This document shows, one piece after another, positions 22,201 through 32,034 of a stretch of 41,674 nt of DNA. A program made the translations under genes and the position numbers. The stretch is taken from assembly GCA_000934455.1 (NCBI GenBank), contig KN886292.1, forward strand, positions 1 to 41,674. Direction: 5' to 3'. The stretch is from Apostichopus parvimensis. Taxonomy: Eukaryota; Echinodermata; Holothuroidea; Aspidochirotida; Stichopodidae. Position 1 is the stretch's first letter; every line of letters starts with the position of its first letter. The notes beneath the pieces were generated by a model, which searched no databases, was not told the origin of the DNA, and saw only the letters and a list, made by a program, of their open reading frames with translations.

Positions 22201-24924
22201 TTGATTTTGTGATGTTTTTTTTTCCTAGGTTTTGTTTGCAGCTGTGTGTATTATTGTATTTTTTAGTATAGTCAAATGTCTGTTGTGTAATTAGGTTCCT
22301 TAAATTAATGAACAGTTGATATAGTCATCTACGCTATTTTGATGCTTCTCTCTAAACCGGTCATATAAATCTGTCCGATGGTGGTTTACTCATTTTCATA
22401 ACTAAGTAATCATATATGAATTGTGCACCCACGTTACTTGCTTTCTTCTCTTTTTTAGATGAGAGAGCTTGTTGAAGTCATCATTAGAGAATTTCAAAAC
22501 ATGGCCAAGAATATTGAACAGGTGTGTGTTCACTAACATAGTATCAAAGTGTGACAGAACAAATAAGAGAGGGAACTGTATGTACTGAATGGTATCTTTA
22601 CATGATTGTTATGGTAATGGAATTTTCTTACTGACTAGTGGTTGTCTAAATGCTGCATATGCTCCTAGCTTTTTTCCAGTACCCGCTCTGATGAGTTTCA
22701 TTGGTTTGAGATCTGTCTTTGAAAATATGGTCTTGCTTAATGATAATTTCTATGTAGATAAGAAAGAAATGTATAAGAAACAGATCAACAGAAGAAACAG
22801 TTAAGAGTTGATGTAGGATTAAGCCATGCACAATGTACAGGCATAATCCACTTTCAAAGACAACATAATATTAGCGCTGATAATGTTACGGCAACGGTAG
22901 AACATATTCCACATCATCAGGTAATCATTGTTAATTTCTACATTAAATTTGAAATTTGACAACTCCACAGTAAACAAAAGATGTAAATATTTTCCAAGGT
23001 AATATATGGGTGATATATTTTATGCTCTCTGTGGGGTACTTAGAAGGGAAGTGCAGCCAAGTCATATTTTTGTGTTTTGTGGAGAAATACAACAACTTTA
23101 CAAAGGTAAACAGATAGACATACAACAGTAGTGACAAATTTCTTCGCCTTTCTTTTATGAAATGAATTTTTCCCAATTTATTTATTTATTTCTATTTCTG
23201 ATTAGTCTGAGCTGAGCAGAGCCAAGAAGCAGCTTCAATCGATGTTAATGATGAATCTAGAGGCCAGACCTGTAGTCTTTGAAGATCTTGGAAGACAAGT
23301 TCTAGCAACAGGAGTTAGAAAAAACCCAGATGAGTTTGTCAGAATGATTGGTGAGAATCGCATTTTAGTGGTTTGTAGACTTTATTGTTAAATGAAAGAA
23401 GACTGGATATTAATCTTGGCTGGGTTAAATGATTAACCCTACCGCCACCACTTGCCTCAAAATTGGAAGAGTAAACTGTACTCTGACATCCTAAATCAGT
23501 CCATCTTATGATATTTACTAATTTTTATTTCTTAGATCAGGAATTGCATGTCAAGCTTTTGCCCCTGGTTGTCCTATATTCTTTAGTTTGGTTAGGGGAC
23601 CTCATATCTCTAGCTTGACAGATGTTTTGTTTGTATGGCCACCATGTTGATCTTATGCAGCAGTTACACCTGTCATGTTTTAATACAGTTTAGGGTTGAC
23701 CAGTGTAATAACAGTCACTTCCCTTTGTAGTCAGTTTTTCATTCTGCTGTTGTTTCTTATTTGCTATCGGTAACACACAACCGTTATATAGTTGATGAGG
23801 TCATTGTGCATCAAGCATACATATACTGTGCATAGTCCCAAATTATCTACTTGAAGTAAAGCAACCAGAGAACCAACCTGGAAAATTAAGGTTGCCTTTG
23901 ATAACATTGAAGATCAATCTGAACTAGTGAACAATAACCTAACTCTAGGGTACACCAGACACTGTGTTGAACCGTACCATGACCAACCAACAGGAATTCA
24001 ATGTTACACAAATGCCAGGAATTCAGTGACCAGTACAGTGATTGCAAAAATGTCACAAAATGCCTTAGGTGTAGTGGCTCACATCGTGTGAAAGATTGTC
24101 CTAACCAAAGGAAAATAAATGTTGTGCTAACTGTGGGGGTAACCAGGTACCTTTATATCAAGAGTGACCAACCTACCAAAAAGCAAAAGAGACCCTACCA
24201 CCTGAAACTAACTTATCAAAATCTTACGCAAGTGTTGTCTCCAATCTTAGCAAGGTTATAGAAATCTCTAATAGAATCTCAAAAGGACGAAAAAATAAAC
24301 TTCATTGCTTTCACCATCGAAGTAATAACTACCATAACGGGAAAAACTATGATGAAAATAACATCTGAACGAATCATAATTTACACCATTTTTGCGGCTC
24401 TCAACCACCTAAATGTAACAACTAGCCAAAGAGAACTAAATCATTTACTCTTCCCTTAATTTGTATTTAGCCTGTTCTCCAAACAAAGATGGCTGATAAC
24501 AAAATCCAACTTTTAAACATACTTTTTACAAGAAAAGACAAGATGTAGAAGAGAAAATAAAACATCATAACACAACTACTTAATAAAACCTTTCAGCAAT
24601 TATGAAATACACAAAAATATGAAATTAAAATCAGCTTAATCAATTTTTTTTCCCGTCTGATTTCTCAAATGCTGATTCTTAATAATATGCTTGGGATGGA
24701 AAATGAATAAATAGCAAATGACACATCAATGCTGTTCTTTGTTCTCTGTAGAACGTGTGACAGCAGAGGATGTGAGGAGAGCTGCGAGCAGTATGCTTTT
24801 GACTAACCCATCAGTAGCGGCCCTTGGGAACCTTGCAACATTCCCTGACTACGGAGACATTCAGAAGGCATTTGCGAGCAAAGATGGTAGCCTACCTAGA
24901 AAATTCTCTTTGTTCAGGAGGTAG
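13240..24924 (+). CDS. PMPCA: Mitochondrial-processing peptidase subunit alpha (whole gene, 11 exons)
   Basis: Non-catalytic, substrate-binding subunit of the matrix heterodimer that removes targeting presequences from imported precursors. Coding exons: 13240-13295, 14583-14779, 15686-15765, 16599-16681, 17718-17820, 19357-19449, 20592-20867, 21367-21666, 22459-22521, 23206-23350, 24752-24924. All junctions are GT-AG and phase-consistent; the sum is 1569 bases, 522 residues, close to the human length (about 525). A basic N-terminus ([19 protein letters not shown]) looks like a mitochondrial presequence. The M16-type zinc motif is degenerate (HFLEK at 103-107 instead of HxxEH), as expected for alpha rather than beta. 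The glycine-rich substrate-binding loop [15 protein letters not shown] is at 341-355. The C-terminus ends [11 protein letters not shown]. No frameshift or missing exon is seen; the assembly gap affects intron 4 only. Confidence 0.97.
13588..14052. mobile_element. Putative MITE with about 27-30 bp terminal inverted repeats
   Basis: The left end reads GGAACACTGCGAATTTAGGA then CACCCCTAAG. The right end (14026-14052) reads CTTAGGTGTCCGAAATTCGA then AGTGTCC, its imperfect inverse. The 465-bp body has no long open frame. It sits in PMPCA intron 1. No clear target-site duplication, so the superfamily is unassigned. Confidence 0.55.
14583..14779 (+). CDS. PMPCA: PMPCA exon 2
   Basis: Begins after TTTTTTAACAG and ends GGAG|GTAGAT in phase 1. 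Encodes the end of the presequence and the start of the mature protein, with [20 protein letters not shown] followed by CTIG, aligning with human VTTLDNGLRVASQNKFGQF. Confidence 0.95.
15001..15056. repeat. Short tandem repeat (TGCATGGTGGCT, 3 units)
   Basis: GCATGGTGGCT occurs three times at about 18-24 base spacing, with TGCATA words between the units. Located in PMPCA intron 2. The rest of intron 2 (14780-15685) and intron 3 (15766-16598) hold nothing recognisable. Confidence 0.7.
15686..15765 (+). CDS. PMPCA: PMPCA exon 3 (degenerate zinc motif)
   Basis: Encodes [20 protein letters not shown] then EKLAFG. The HFLEK segment stands where catalytic M16 peptidases have HxxEH. Splice sites are TTTCAG and GGG|GTGAGT. 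Confidence 0.96.
16599..16681 (+). CDS. PMPCA: PMPCA exon 4
   Basis: Encodes [20 protein letters not shown] then ICDCQSS, ending AA|GTAAGT in phase 2. It matches the conserved [15 protein letters not shown] region of MPP alpha. Confidence 0.96.
16768..17667. other. Assembly gap (900 N) in PMPCA intron 4
   Basis: A run of exactly 900 N. It lies between exons 4 and 5, which join in frame without a missing conserved segment, so no coding sequence appears to be lost. Confidence 0.99.
17718..17820 (+). CDS. PMPCA: PMPCA exon 5
   Basis: Encodes [20 protein letters not shown] then [15 protein letters not shown], aligning with [20 protein letters not shown] / ALLADVVLQPRLTDEE in human. Acceptor CATTTTAG, donor GAG|GTACGC. 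Confidence 0.96.
18050..18670. repeat. AGGTCA-containing repeat region in PMPCA intron 5
   Basis: Degenerate units of the same family as 28150-29170. Shared blocks include TTTCGACGATAATCGTAA, TTCATGATGGCGTATGTG, GATATCTGAAGAAGGGAAGG and ACCACATTGAGTATAAGAAG. An exact AGGTCAAAGGTCA (direct repeat with one-base spacing, a DR1 nuclear-receptor half-site pair) lies at 18191-18203. Confidence 0.75.
19357..19449 (+). CDS. PMPCA: PMPCA exon 6
   Basis: Encodes [20 protein letters not shown] then [11 protein letters not shown]; [21 protein letters not shown] is one of the most conserved MPP alpha segments. Donor TCA|GTAGGT, phase 0. Confidence 0.96.
19459..19580. repeat. Two-copy tandem repeat (about 64 bp)
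   Basis: ACTGTATA, AAAGTCTGAGATA, TTTCCATA and CTCTGGTGTCTTTTTATA occur twice in order, starting just inside PMPCA intron 6. Confidence 0.8.
19587..19890. repeat. Dispersed repeat, copy 2 (about 300 bp)
   Basis: Counterpart of 10684-10994 in the same orientation, in PMPCA intron 6. Shared words include GCGCATAACCAAACCG, GAATGCCTTTAA, CACATGAAAACTTC and CATTGAGATTGGTCATTGAT. No termini or open frames. Confidence 0.75.
20592..20867 (+). CDS. PMPCA: PMPCA exon 7
   Basis: Encodes 92 residues including [15 protein letters not shown], the [20 protein letters not shown] linker region and [11 protein letters not shown]. It spans the end of the N-terminal M16 domain and the start of the C-terminal one. 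Confidence 0.96.
21079..21182. repeat. Two-copy 52-bp tandem repeat
   Basis: AGCATGGATACAGAGTTGGT and the following TAGTAT..TCTGTTA..CAT..ACATTCATTT occur twice at 52-base spacing, in PMPCA intron 7. Confidence 0.85.
21367..21666 (+). CDS. PMPCA: PMPCA exon 8 (glycine-rich loop)
   Basis: Encodes 100 residues starting [19 protein letters not shown]. It contains the glycine-rich loop ([15 protein letters not shown]) that binds presequences in MPP, then [15 protein letters not shown] and [10 protein letters not shown]. Acceptor TTTCCAG, donor ATG|GTAATT. Confidence 0.97.
22459..22521 (+). CDS. PMPCA: PMPCA exon 9
   Basis: Encodes [20 protein letters not shown] then Q, between CTTTTTTAG and CAG|GTGTGT, phase 0. 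It matches the VREMVEIITKEF helix of human MPP alpha. Confidence 0.95.
23206..23350 (+). CDS. PMPCA: PMPCA exon 10
   Basis: Encodes [20 protein letters not shown] followed by [16 protein letters not shown] and NPDEFVRMI. It ends in phase 1 at ATTG|GTGAGA. Confidence 0.96.
23900..24320 (+). pseudogene. Jockey-type LINE ORF1 (gag-like) zinc-knuckle remnant
   Basis: Broken pieces of a retrotransposon ORF1 lie in PMPCA intron 10, read in more than one frame. One frame gives a knuckle [16 protein letters not shown] at about 24060-24110. The next frame gives a second knuckle [14 protein letters not shown], interrupted by TGA where the final Cys is expected, then [20 protein letters not shown] and VIEISNRIS. 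The CxRCGGxHxxKDCP plus CANCGGxH arrangement is typical of jockey/I-like LINE gag proteins. Frameshifts and stops make it non-functional. No endonuclease or RT is nearby, so it is a fragment; boundaries are approximate. Confidence 0.75.
24752..24924 (+). CDS. PMPCA: PMPCA exon 11 (terminal)
   Basis: Encodes [36 protein letters not shown] and the C-terminal [11 protein letters not shown], then TAG at 24922-24924. A variant poly(A) signal ATTAAA at 24995-25000 is possible but unsupported by other evidence. Confidence 0.96.
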
Positions 24925-25435
24925 CAGTGATTGATAGGAGGACAGTGTAGGTTTAATGCTTCATCCAGTACTGTGGTCCACTGCTGGCTGCCATATTAAA
25001 ACCAACTACATCATGGAATCTAGAAAGGGAACAACAGTTGTTTGTAGATAATGGTCTTCTCCTATGCTTGAGGGGAATAATACTTCTCCATTTAAACTGG
25101 GTATATTGGTGACCTGAAATTATGATGCGATTTTATGATTTACTCAGAATAGTTGATATTCAGAGAAATCATGCATTTTGGATTACTTCTATGTATTAGA
25201 TTAGGGTTTGCACAACCATGATAAGGTAAACTAACTGTGTACAATGTTTACATCCAAACAGTGAGACATTATGTAACACATGGAATCTCTTCTGTTAATC
25301 TACATTTCTTGTTACTTCTGTGTTAATTGGAAATGTTTTAAGAGAAAGTGGTCATGATCTTTTCTTTGAATTCAAGATAATTTTCTATACAACATATGTT
25401 ATATGTACATTGTCTTAAGTAAGTTTAGTAATCCA

Positions 25436-25795
25436 TCATCTAAGGTTAGTTTATGGCTTGTGGTTACAGCAGAACTTAGATTACATCTCCTTGTGATGAG
25501 TAAATCCCTGATCTAACGTTAGTTTATGGCTTGTGGTAACAGCAGAACTTATATTACATCTCCTTGTGATGAGTAAATCCCTGATCTAACGTTAGTTTAT
25601 GGCTTGTGGTAACAGCAGAACTTAATTACATCTCCTTGTGATGAGTAAATCCCTGATCTAACGTTAGTTTATGGCTTGTGGTAACAGCAGAACTTATATT
25701 ACATCTCCTTGTGATGAGTAAATCCCTGATCTAAGGTTAGTTTATGGCTTGTGGTTACAGCAGAACTTAGATTACATCTCCTTGTGATGAGTAAA
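25436..25795. repeat. 73-bp minisatellite, about 5 copies
   Basis: Nearly identical units (GTTAGTTTATGGCTTGTGGT, ACAGCAGAACTTA, TTACATCTCCTTGTGATGAG, TAAATCCCTGATCTAA) at 73-base spacing, about 0.5 kb past the PMPCA stop. One unit lacks two bases. Could lie in the 3' UTR, depending on where the transcript ends. Confidence 0.92.
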
Positions 25796-27640
25796 AACAT
25801 TTGTTAGTTGACCCTCTACAGTGTGGACTTAATGTGTTTCATTTTTTCCACAACAGAACAGTCTGTTTTGTTTAACAAGAACAAAATGTAACAAGAAAGG
25901 CATCCTCTCAAGAGCATCAGTAGTTTCTCAATTTTTATACAAACTTATTTATAACTCTTCCAAGGTGCTTTCTGAATGCTGTCGGCATCCATGTTAATTC
26001 ACACAATTAGGCTTGTAAACATAGACAAAAACTCCAGTGAAAGAAAATGCCTGAGCATGTGTGACCATAATTGGACTGTCTAGCAGATTTATAGGGCAAT
26101 ACTTGTCATAACTTACTGTACCTTGGACAACTTGAATGATAGCTTTGGTTCCCCAACAAGATATCGAGTGTCTCAGACTGACAGACATCCTCTTAAGAAT
26201 ATAGTCTGACTAAAAGGTATCATTATCGATACTTACACAATAAGTGCAAGTATAGAACAAGGATGCTTTGGGTCTGCTTGTTTCTTGTGTGCATCCTCTC
26301 TGTTGTAAATGTCAAACATTGATGGAAGGGATAATTTTATGTCATAATAAACAAAACTAATAATTACTTCTTCTGTTTGAGTGTCACCTTTACTTAATAA
26401 GTTTGCATCAAGCTGATGCATATTGTAATTATTCTCCAGACCCTCTACCCCCTTCCCCCGTGGCCACTGAGTTGCTGTTCGTTAATTTTCCGTAGTTGGT
26501 CATAAACTGACTTTCACATGCGTTCTTTCTATCTGCATGTCCTTTTTTCTGCAAAATTCAACACCTCTGCAATGAGATTTGAAACCCTATTGAAAAGTTT
26601 TAGTTCTGGACATTTGCCGTTTAAATGAGAGTTCAAATTAGCCTCGAAAGGAACTTTATGGCAACATATCCATTAAGGATCAGATCCCGCAATGGGTGTC
26701 GAGTAGTTATTTTATTTTCAACCCCCCCCCACCCCCTCACCTGGCTTACATAAGACCCTGTACCAGACCCTGCTCAACTGGAAGTTGAGGCTTCTATAGA
26801 AGCAGAAAAGGCATGGAACCATATCCTGTGTGATGTACCAAGCTGTTATTAACGCCTACTACTAGTGTGTTAATTACAAATCATGGAACTTAAGTTAACA
26901 GCTGAACCTTGGTCAACTTGTAGCTGTGTTTACATATTTGGGGTCTAATCCTCCCTTGATCCTAGTCATGGTCTGATCTACATATACTCTCAGGCTAATG
27001 TAAACAGGACTTAAGACTAGTATTGCCCTCAAATTACTGGGATGTATAGACACAAGGTCACTATTGAAAGTTGAGGCGTCTGTTTGTTAATGGTTATGTT
27101 GGATAGACTTTGTTCTACATTCAACCAGGTCTCGTACTTTGCAATGTTTGTAGGATTTCATGAAGTTGACAAATTAACACTTTGAGTGAGTTTGAATGTT
27201 CTTGATTATTCCTTATTTTATAGTGCAAGAAACATATTGTTTTACTGTGGAGGTCAAAGGCTATTTCAGGCCAACAGAGGTCAAATCCTGAATAGCATGT
27301 AAACACTAAAATTCTACGCAAAAAAGGGTTCAAACATGGTAGGTAATTTACATCCACTACAGTTAATACAATATCCCTATTGTTTTCTGTGGAGGTGAAA
27401 GTGAACACTTTGTAAACAACGCAAAAGGTAAAGCTTGAACAAATGTCATACTTGGGATGTGGATCCACCTTCTACTGTGCACACTTTCATGAAATATAGC
27501 AATGAATTATTAAGCCTATTTGGTTTTCTGGTTTGTTAATTGCTAATGTCTAGCCATGAAGGATGTGACTGCTTATTCATCTCCCACTCCCTTCATCTAC
27601 ACTCCCCATTTCCCTCCCACCACCTCTCACCATTCACTTC
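25796..27640. other. Intergenic: no gene recognised
   Basis: No convincing coding region. A C-rich run lies at 26722-26742, and a degenerate copy of the AGGTCA-containing repeat at about 27230-27480. Confidence 0.4.
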
Positions 27641-27644
27641 TAGT

Positions 27645-28020
27645 TTAGGCCTAGTTTAGGTGGTTGGTACTTTATCGCCTTAAACTGTACAGGTTGTTGG
27701 TACCATATTGCATTGAACTAAGTAAGGGTGGTTAAACCTTATTGTATTTAATTGTAGTGGTGGTTGGTACCCCATTGCATTACACTATAAAGGGTGATTG
27801 ATATATGTAACAAACATTTAAGGTGGTTGGTACCTCATTGCAATTACATGTAAGGTGGTTGAAGCCTCATTGAATGTAACTGTTAGGATGGTTGGTACTT
27901 CAGTGCATCTATTTGTAAGGCATCTCAGTTCATATTACTGTAAGGGTGGCTGCATATAACTATGTTTGGTACTCCAGTGCAAATTACTGTAAGGTTGGTT
28001 TGTACCTCAGTGCATACACG
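27645..28020. repeat. Degenerate tandem repeat (GTAAGGTGGTTGGTACCTCATTG-like, 35-45 bp units)
   Basis: About nine diverged units built around GGTGGTTGGTACC and TTGCATT..ACTGTAAG. Spacing varies, so it is an old, decaying minisatellite. Confidence 0.7.
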
Positions 28021-28149
28021 CATGGTTGGCAAACACTGATGGATAGAACTGACTACAAACATGAATTTTTTAAACAAAACAGAGAGAGGGGGAGGCAGAT
28101 AAGCAGTAGGGTTTGGGTCTTTCAGAATTTTAGTTGATGCTATGATTGG

Positions 28150-29170
28150 GCCAGATTGGACTATGGAAATTCTATTTCATCTTCAAATTTCTTCATTTTC
28201 TTGGTTTCGATGATAATCGTAAACTTTTATTCATGATGGCTTATGTGTGTGTTTGTGACACTCAGCTTGTAAACACGATATCTGAAGAAGGGAAGTTCGG
28301 ACCAATTTCGTATTTGGTGTGTAAATGAACCACATTGAGTACAAGAAGTCTATATATAGTTTTTGTGGAGGTCAAATGTCATCTGGGCTCACCAAGGGTC
28401 ACATTGTGAAACATTGTAAATACGATATCTGAAGAAGGGAAGGTCGGACCAGTTTCGTATGTGGTGTGTAAATGTACCACATTGAGTACAAGAAGCCTAT
28501 AGTTTTTGTGGAGGTCAAAGGTCATTTGGGGTCACCGGGGTCAAATTGTGAAAACATTGTAAACACGATATCTCAAGAAGGGAAGCTTGGGCAGACCTCG
28601 TATTTGGTGTGTAGAAGTACCACATTGATTAGAAGAAGCCTATTGTTTTGATATAGGGCAAAGGTCATTTGGGGTCAACATTGGTCAAATTTTGAAAACC
28701 TTGTAAACATGATATCTCAGTATTGGAAGCTTGTGCAGATCTGATACTTGGTATTAAGGTGTATAACATTGTAAAAGAAGCATATTGATTTTGGTGGAGG
28801 TCAAAAAGGTCATTTGCAGTCAACAAACGCCAATCATTTATTTCTCCCCTCTTAACTGTCTCTCTACACTGACGCACCTTCCTAAATGTAATATCGCAAG
28901 GGAAGCTTGGACAGGTTGCATATTTGGTATGTAATTGTACCACATTGGGTATAAGAAGCCTAATGTGTGCAGAGGTCATGGTTGTTTGAGTTCACTAGGG
29001 GTCACATTGTGTAAAGTATGTTTTACCATGGAGCTATAAACCAGGTTTATAGCTCCATGGTTTTACACAATATTTCAACAATGGCAGATGTCATATTTAG
29101 TATGTTGATGTATCACATTTAGTACAAGAAGCCTGTTGTTGAGGTCAATGGTCATTTCAGGACAGCCTGT
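28150..29170. repeat. Tandem array, about 144-bp unit, carrying AGGTCA direct repeats
   Basis: Units begin with GATATCT at 28277, 28424, 28567 and 28711 (spacing 143-147), then more diverged ones near 28890 and 29065. Each unit holds GAAGAAGGGAAG, a TTGG..GTGTGTA block, ACCACATTGAGTACAAGAAG and GTGGAGGTCAAAGGTCATTT followed by GGGGTCA. An exact DR1 (AGGTCAAAGGTCA) is at 28512-28524; other units have one-base variants, or a DR3 form (AGGTCA-AAA-AGGTCA) at about 28799-28813. Same family as 18050-18670. No terminal features were seen. Confidence 0.85.
29026..29060. repeat. Perfect palindrome, 17-bp arms, 1-base centre
   Basis: CCATGGAGCTATAAACC, then A, then the exact reverse complement GGTTTATAGCTCCATGG. 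Flanking bases continue partly (TTTTA on both sides, in direct rather than inverted form). Located within the degenerate end of the 144-bp array. Confidence 0.95.
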
Positions 29171-30215
29171 GTCATTGTGAATTTATTGTTGTCACATCTC
29201 ACTGCTTTTCACTGCATTACTAATATCAAGTATGTTGTACACCCTCACTATACATTATGTCAGAATCATGAAGAAAACTGCCCATGTTACATCATCAAAA
29301 CCACAATGCATTTTGCCTTCTGTTTCAACTATGTCCTGAAAATCATGATATCGGTTATTGAAAAGTTGGCGCTCTGTACTGACACTTAAGGTTAGGGTAC
29401 AAAATTCATATTCTGGAATTTTTATGACGTGTCAACAGTTTTAAATATTCCTTGGCATTTTGACTTTCTGTATTCAAATTATCACTATTTTTGGAAAATC
29501 TTGACTCATTTTTGAAATTTGGACTTTTTGTTTCAAACTTTAAACTTCTTATCCCCAAAGATTGGCTAGTTTATGAAGAAAATGTCAACTCTTTTCTGAA
29601 CCTTCCACTGTTCTAAAACTTTCCATTGGTTCCTAGCTATTTAGGGTCTTGTTTATGTCAAATTTCAAAGTTATGTTCCCTTATTTGGAGATGTTGTAAT
29701 CTTGAAACTTGTATTTTTCATCATATATGTATGTTGTAATGGCTTTTAGATGAAAATTTTCATTAGGAAATTTTCACAAATCCACAAAAGTTGTCATTGT
29801 TGCTTCAAAATGTTGACTATTTATGTAACAATTTTCAACTTTGTGTCGAAATTCACAAATTTTGAAAACAGAAATTGACAGATTATTAGCGATATGAAAG
29901 TAAAGTTGATCGTTTTATTGCCTGGCATTCTATTTGCTAATACACGTTTCGTTTGAGAATATCACTTTCATGAATATGACAATTATATTTGTAGAACAAA
30001 TAGCACATTTACCAATGTCAGTAACATTGCTTAAAACTTGAAAATGCCATTCCCATTGCCAACCAAAGCCAATGAAAGCTATTAATGAATCTTAAATTTC
30101 ATTCTGAATTTTGTTACACTTGTATTTAATTGACAGTCTGATCAGTTTTGGAAGTCTGTGCTCTTCTAGTAATATGGAACTCCATTTCCCCTGAGACCCA
30201 TTCCCCCCCCCCCCC
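29171..30215. other. Intergenic: no gene recognised
   Basis: AT-rich, with loosely repeated words such as TTTTTGAAATTTTGACTTT around 29440-29560 and 29820-29880. Nothing codes convincingly. Confidence 0.4.
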
Positions 30216-30265
30216 NNNNNNNNNNNNNNNNNNNNNNNNNNNNNNNNNNNNNNNNNNNNNNNNNN
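30216..30265. other. Assembly gap (50 N) inside a C homopolymer
   Basis: Flanked on the left by 13 C (30203-30215) and on the right by 10 C (30266-30275), so the gap interrupts a C-run that was probably not sequenced through. Confidence 0.98.
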
Positions 30266-30743
30266 CCCCCCCCCCTCGGAAGTTGGCATCACGAAGCCCG
30301 GGCCATTTGGTGTGTAGAAACATTAACTCAAATCTTCTTCCTCAAGACGTGACTTCTGCTATTACGTGGTATTAGACACCTGTTTGTTTATTAATATTAG
30401 TATCAGTGACTGCCAAATAACAACAATAACATCACATACACAAGCTAGCTATTTTACAAAGAGACAAATGGTTTTTGTTATTCAGAAGGTTAACCTAACA
30501 ATAGTGCCAAATTTTTATTGGCCAACTGTTATCATTGTGTACCGCTGGTTACCCTAGGGAGTTTCCCGGTTTAGCTGTGAACGTGATGAGGTTTGATCAC
30601 AAATTGAGAGTTGTGATATCCTCTCTGGGTGCTATTACTCATTATGGATCAGGCATGCGTGTGAAAACTGTCCAAAATTGATACATTTTACAACCCTACA
30701 GAGGAATAAGATACCCTAAATATTATGGCAAGAGATATGTAGC

Positions 30744-30996
30744 CAGTGGCATTTGTCACATTTTGTTGGTGTAATTTTCTGACAAGATGGCGATAACACC
30801 TATTTATTCTTCGTTTTTCTGCAAATTAGCAAGGCCCGGAAAGGGTCATTTCCGGCGATCTAGAGTGTATCTTTACTCAAAAAATTTCTGTACGCTCCGC
30901 GCCAACCAATGGTGGCGCTCCGCTTAGACAGTGTCGAAAGCACCGCTACAGACCATTCTCGCCCCCCCCTGACCAAAACCCCTAGCTCCGCCACTG
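30744..30996. mobile_element. hAT-type MITE, family A, 253-bp copy with 8-bp target-site duplication
   Basis: Starts CAGTGGC and ends GCTCCGCCACTG. Flanked by perfect 8-bp direct repeats TATGTAGC (30736-30743 and 30997-31004), the target-site length of the hAT superfamily. The interior (CATTTGTCACATTTTGTTGG, CAAATTAGCAAGGC, CGCGCCAACC) matches the two copies in the P450 gene, but lacks their first 120 or so bases. Non-autonomous. Confidence 0.92.
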
Positions 30997-31004
30997 TATG
31001 TAGC

Positions 31005-32026
31005 CACACTGCAAAGGAATGCTCAGTATAAAGGAGAGTGAAATATGGACTAATATGGAGAATATCGATACTGCAAGCATCAGAAAAACACTTGTAATGT
31101 TGTCCTCTGTGAGGAAACCTGTGTTGGATGAGAGAAGGAAATAGGACTTGAGGAATGGGAGGGTCTTGATAGCAAAACTGTGTTTGCCCCTTTAAAAAGA
31201 AATGCATGTTAACAATAGAAAATATATGTCATAATTTCTTTCATTTATGGGAGTATGAATGGATAGAATAATTGAAGAAGGTTAAGTAGAGAGAAAGGAC
31301 AGTGAGAGTTGGATATGCTAACTGTATTGACTCATATGTAAATAAAGTTAAGTTTGTCAATATTTTATTGAGGCATGGACGTAGTATGCACGTGTTACAC
31401 TGAGTGGTTTTACGTAGAATTCTTGTCTAAGGGGCTGTTAATCTCCTTTACCAATCTACTGGTTAAGATGTGCTCAAGCTTGGATTCCCTGTCGCTGTGA
31501 TGACATCTTGCTAAAAGAAAATGATGACTAAGCTTTTGTTTTTACACCAAATGTGAGAAATCCCGGAAGATATCCTAAATATGACTCGTTAATAAGTTAA
31601 GTTTGGGGATCTTTAGTTTGCAATCCTATTTTGGATTGATTATCTAGTAGGTGTGGCTAAATTTATAGACAAACACAAGCAGCTTTTCTAAGTTAAAACT
31701 AATCACTTTTGATGATTAAATTTGGCTTATGCATTTGTTGTAATATACTTACATACTATACAGTTTATATCCATATTTAATGGAAATATAAAACCTTCAG
31801 TATTCAGTATTAATTTGCATAAGACAGTATGTGTGCTGAAAATTTTATAGCTGAAATATTTTTGAGGAGCCAGCATTTTGCAGACACCACAGATCTGAGT
31901 TTAATCAGACACGACCTTGAATTGATTAGTGTCAGTTTAGTGTCAGGCATCGGAAGACAGGACAGCAATTGTCAGCTGTTGAAGAAGTTGTGGAGAGACG
32001 TGAGGTTTGCTGAACTTTACTTAGTA
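31005..32026. other. Upstream region of the P450 gene
   Basis: No gene or transposon recognised. Expected to contain the P450 promoter at its right end. Confidence 0.4.
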
Positions 32027-32034
32027 TATATAAA
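32027..32034 (+). promoter_or_regulatory. Putative TATA box of the P450 gene
   Basis: TATATAAA lies about 30 bases before a plausible transcript start near 32058. It precedes a possible untranslated first exon ending at 32126 in TTGAAAG|GTAAGT, a strong donor. An acceptor TTCATTAG ends at 32578, 13 bases before the ATG. Position and order are suggestive; there is no direct evidence of transcription. Confidence 0.45.
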
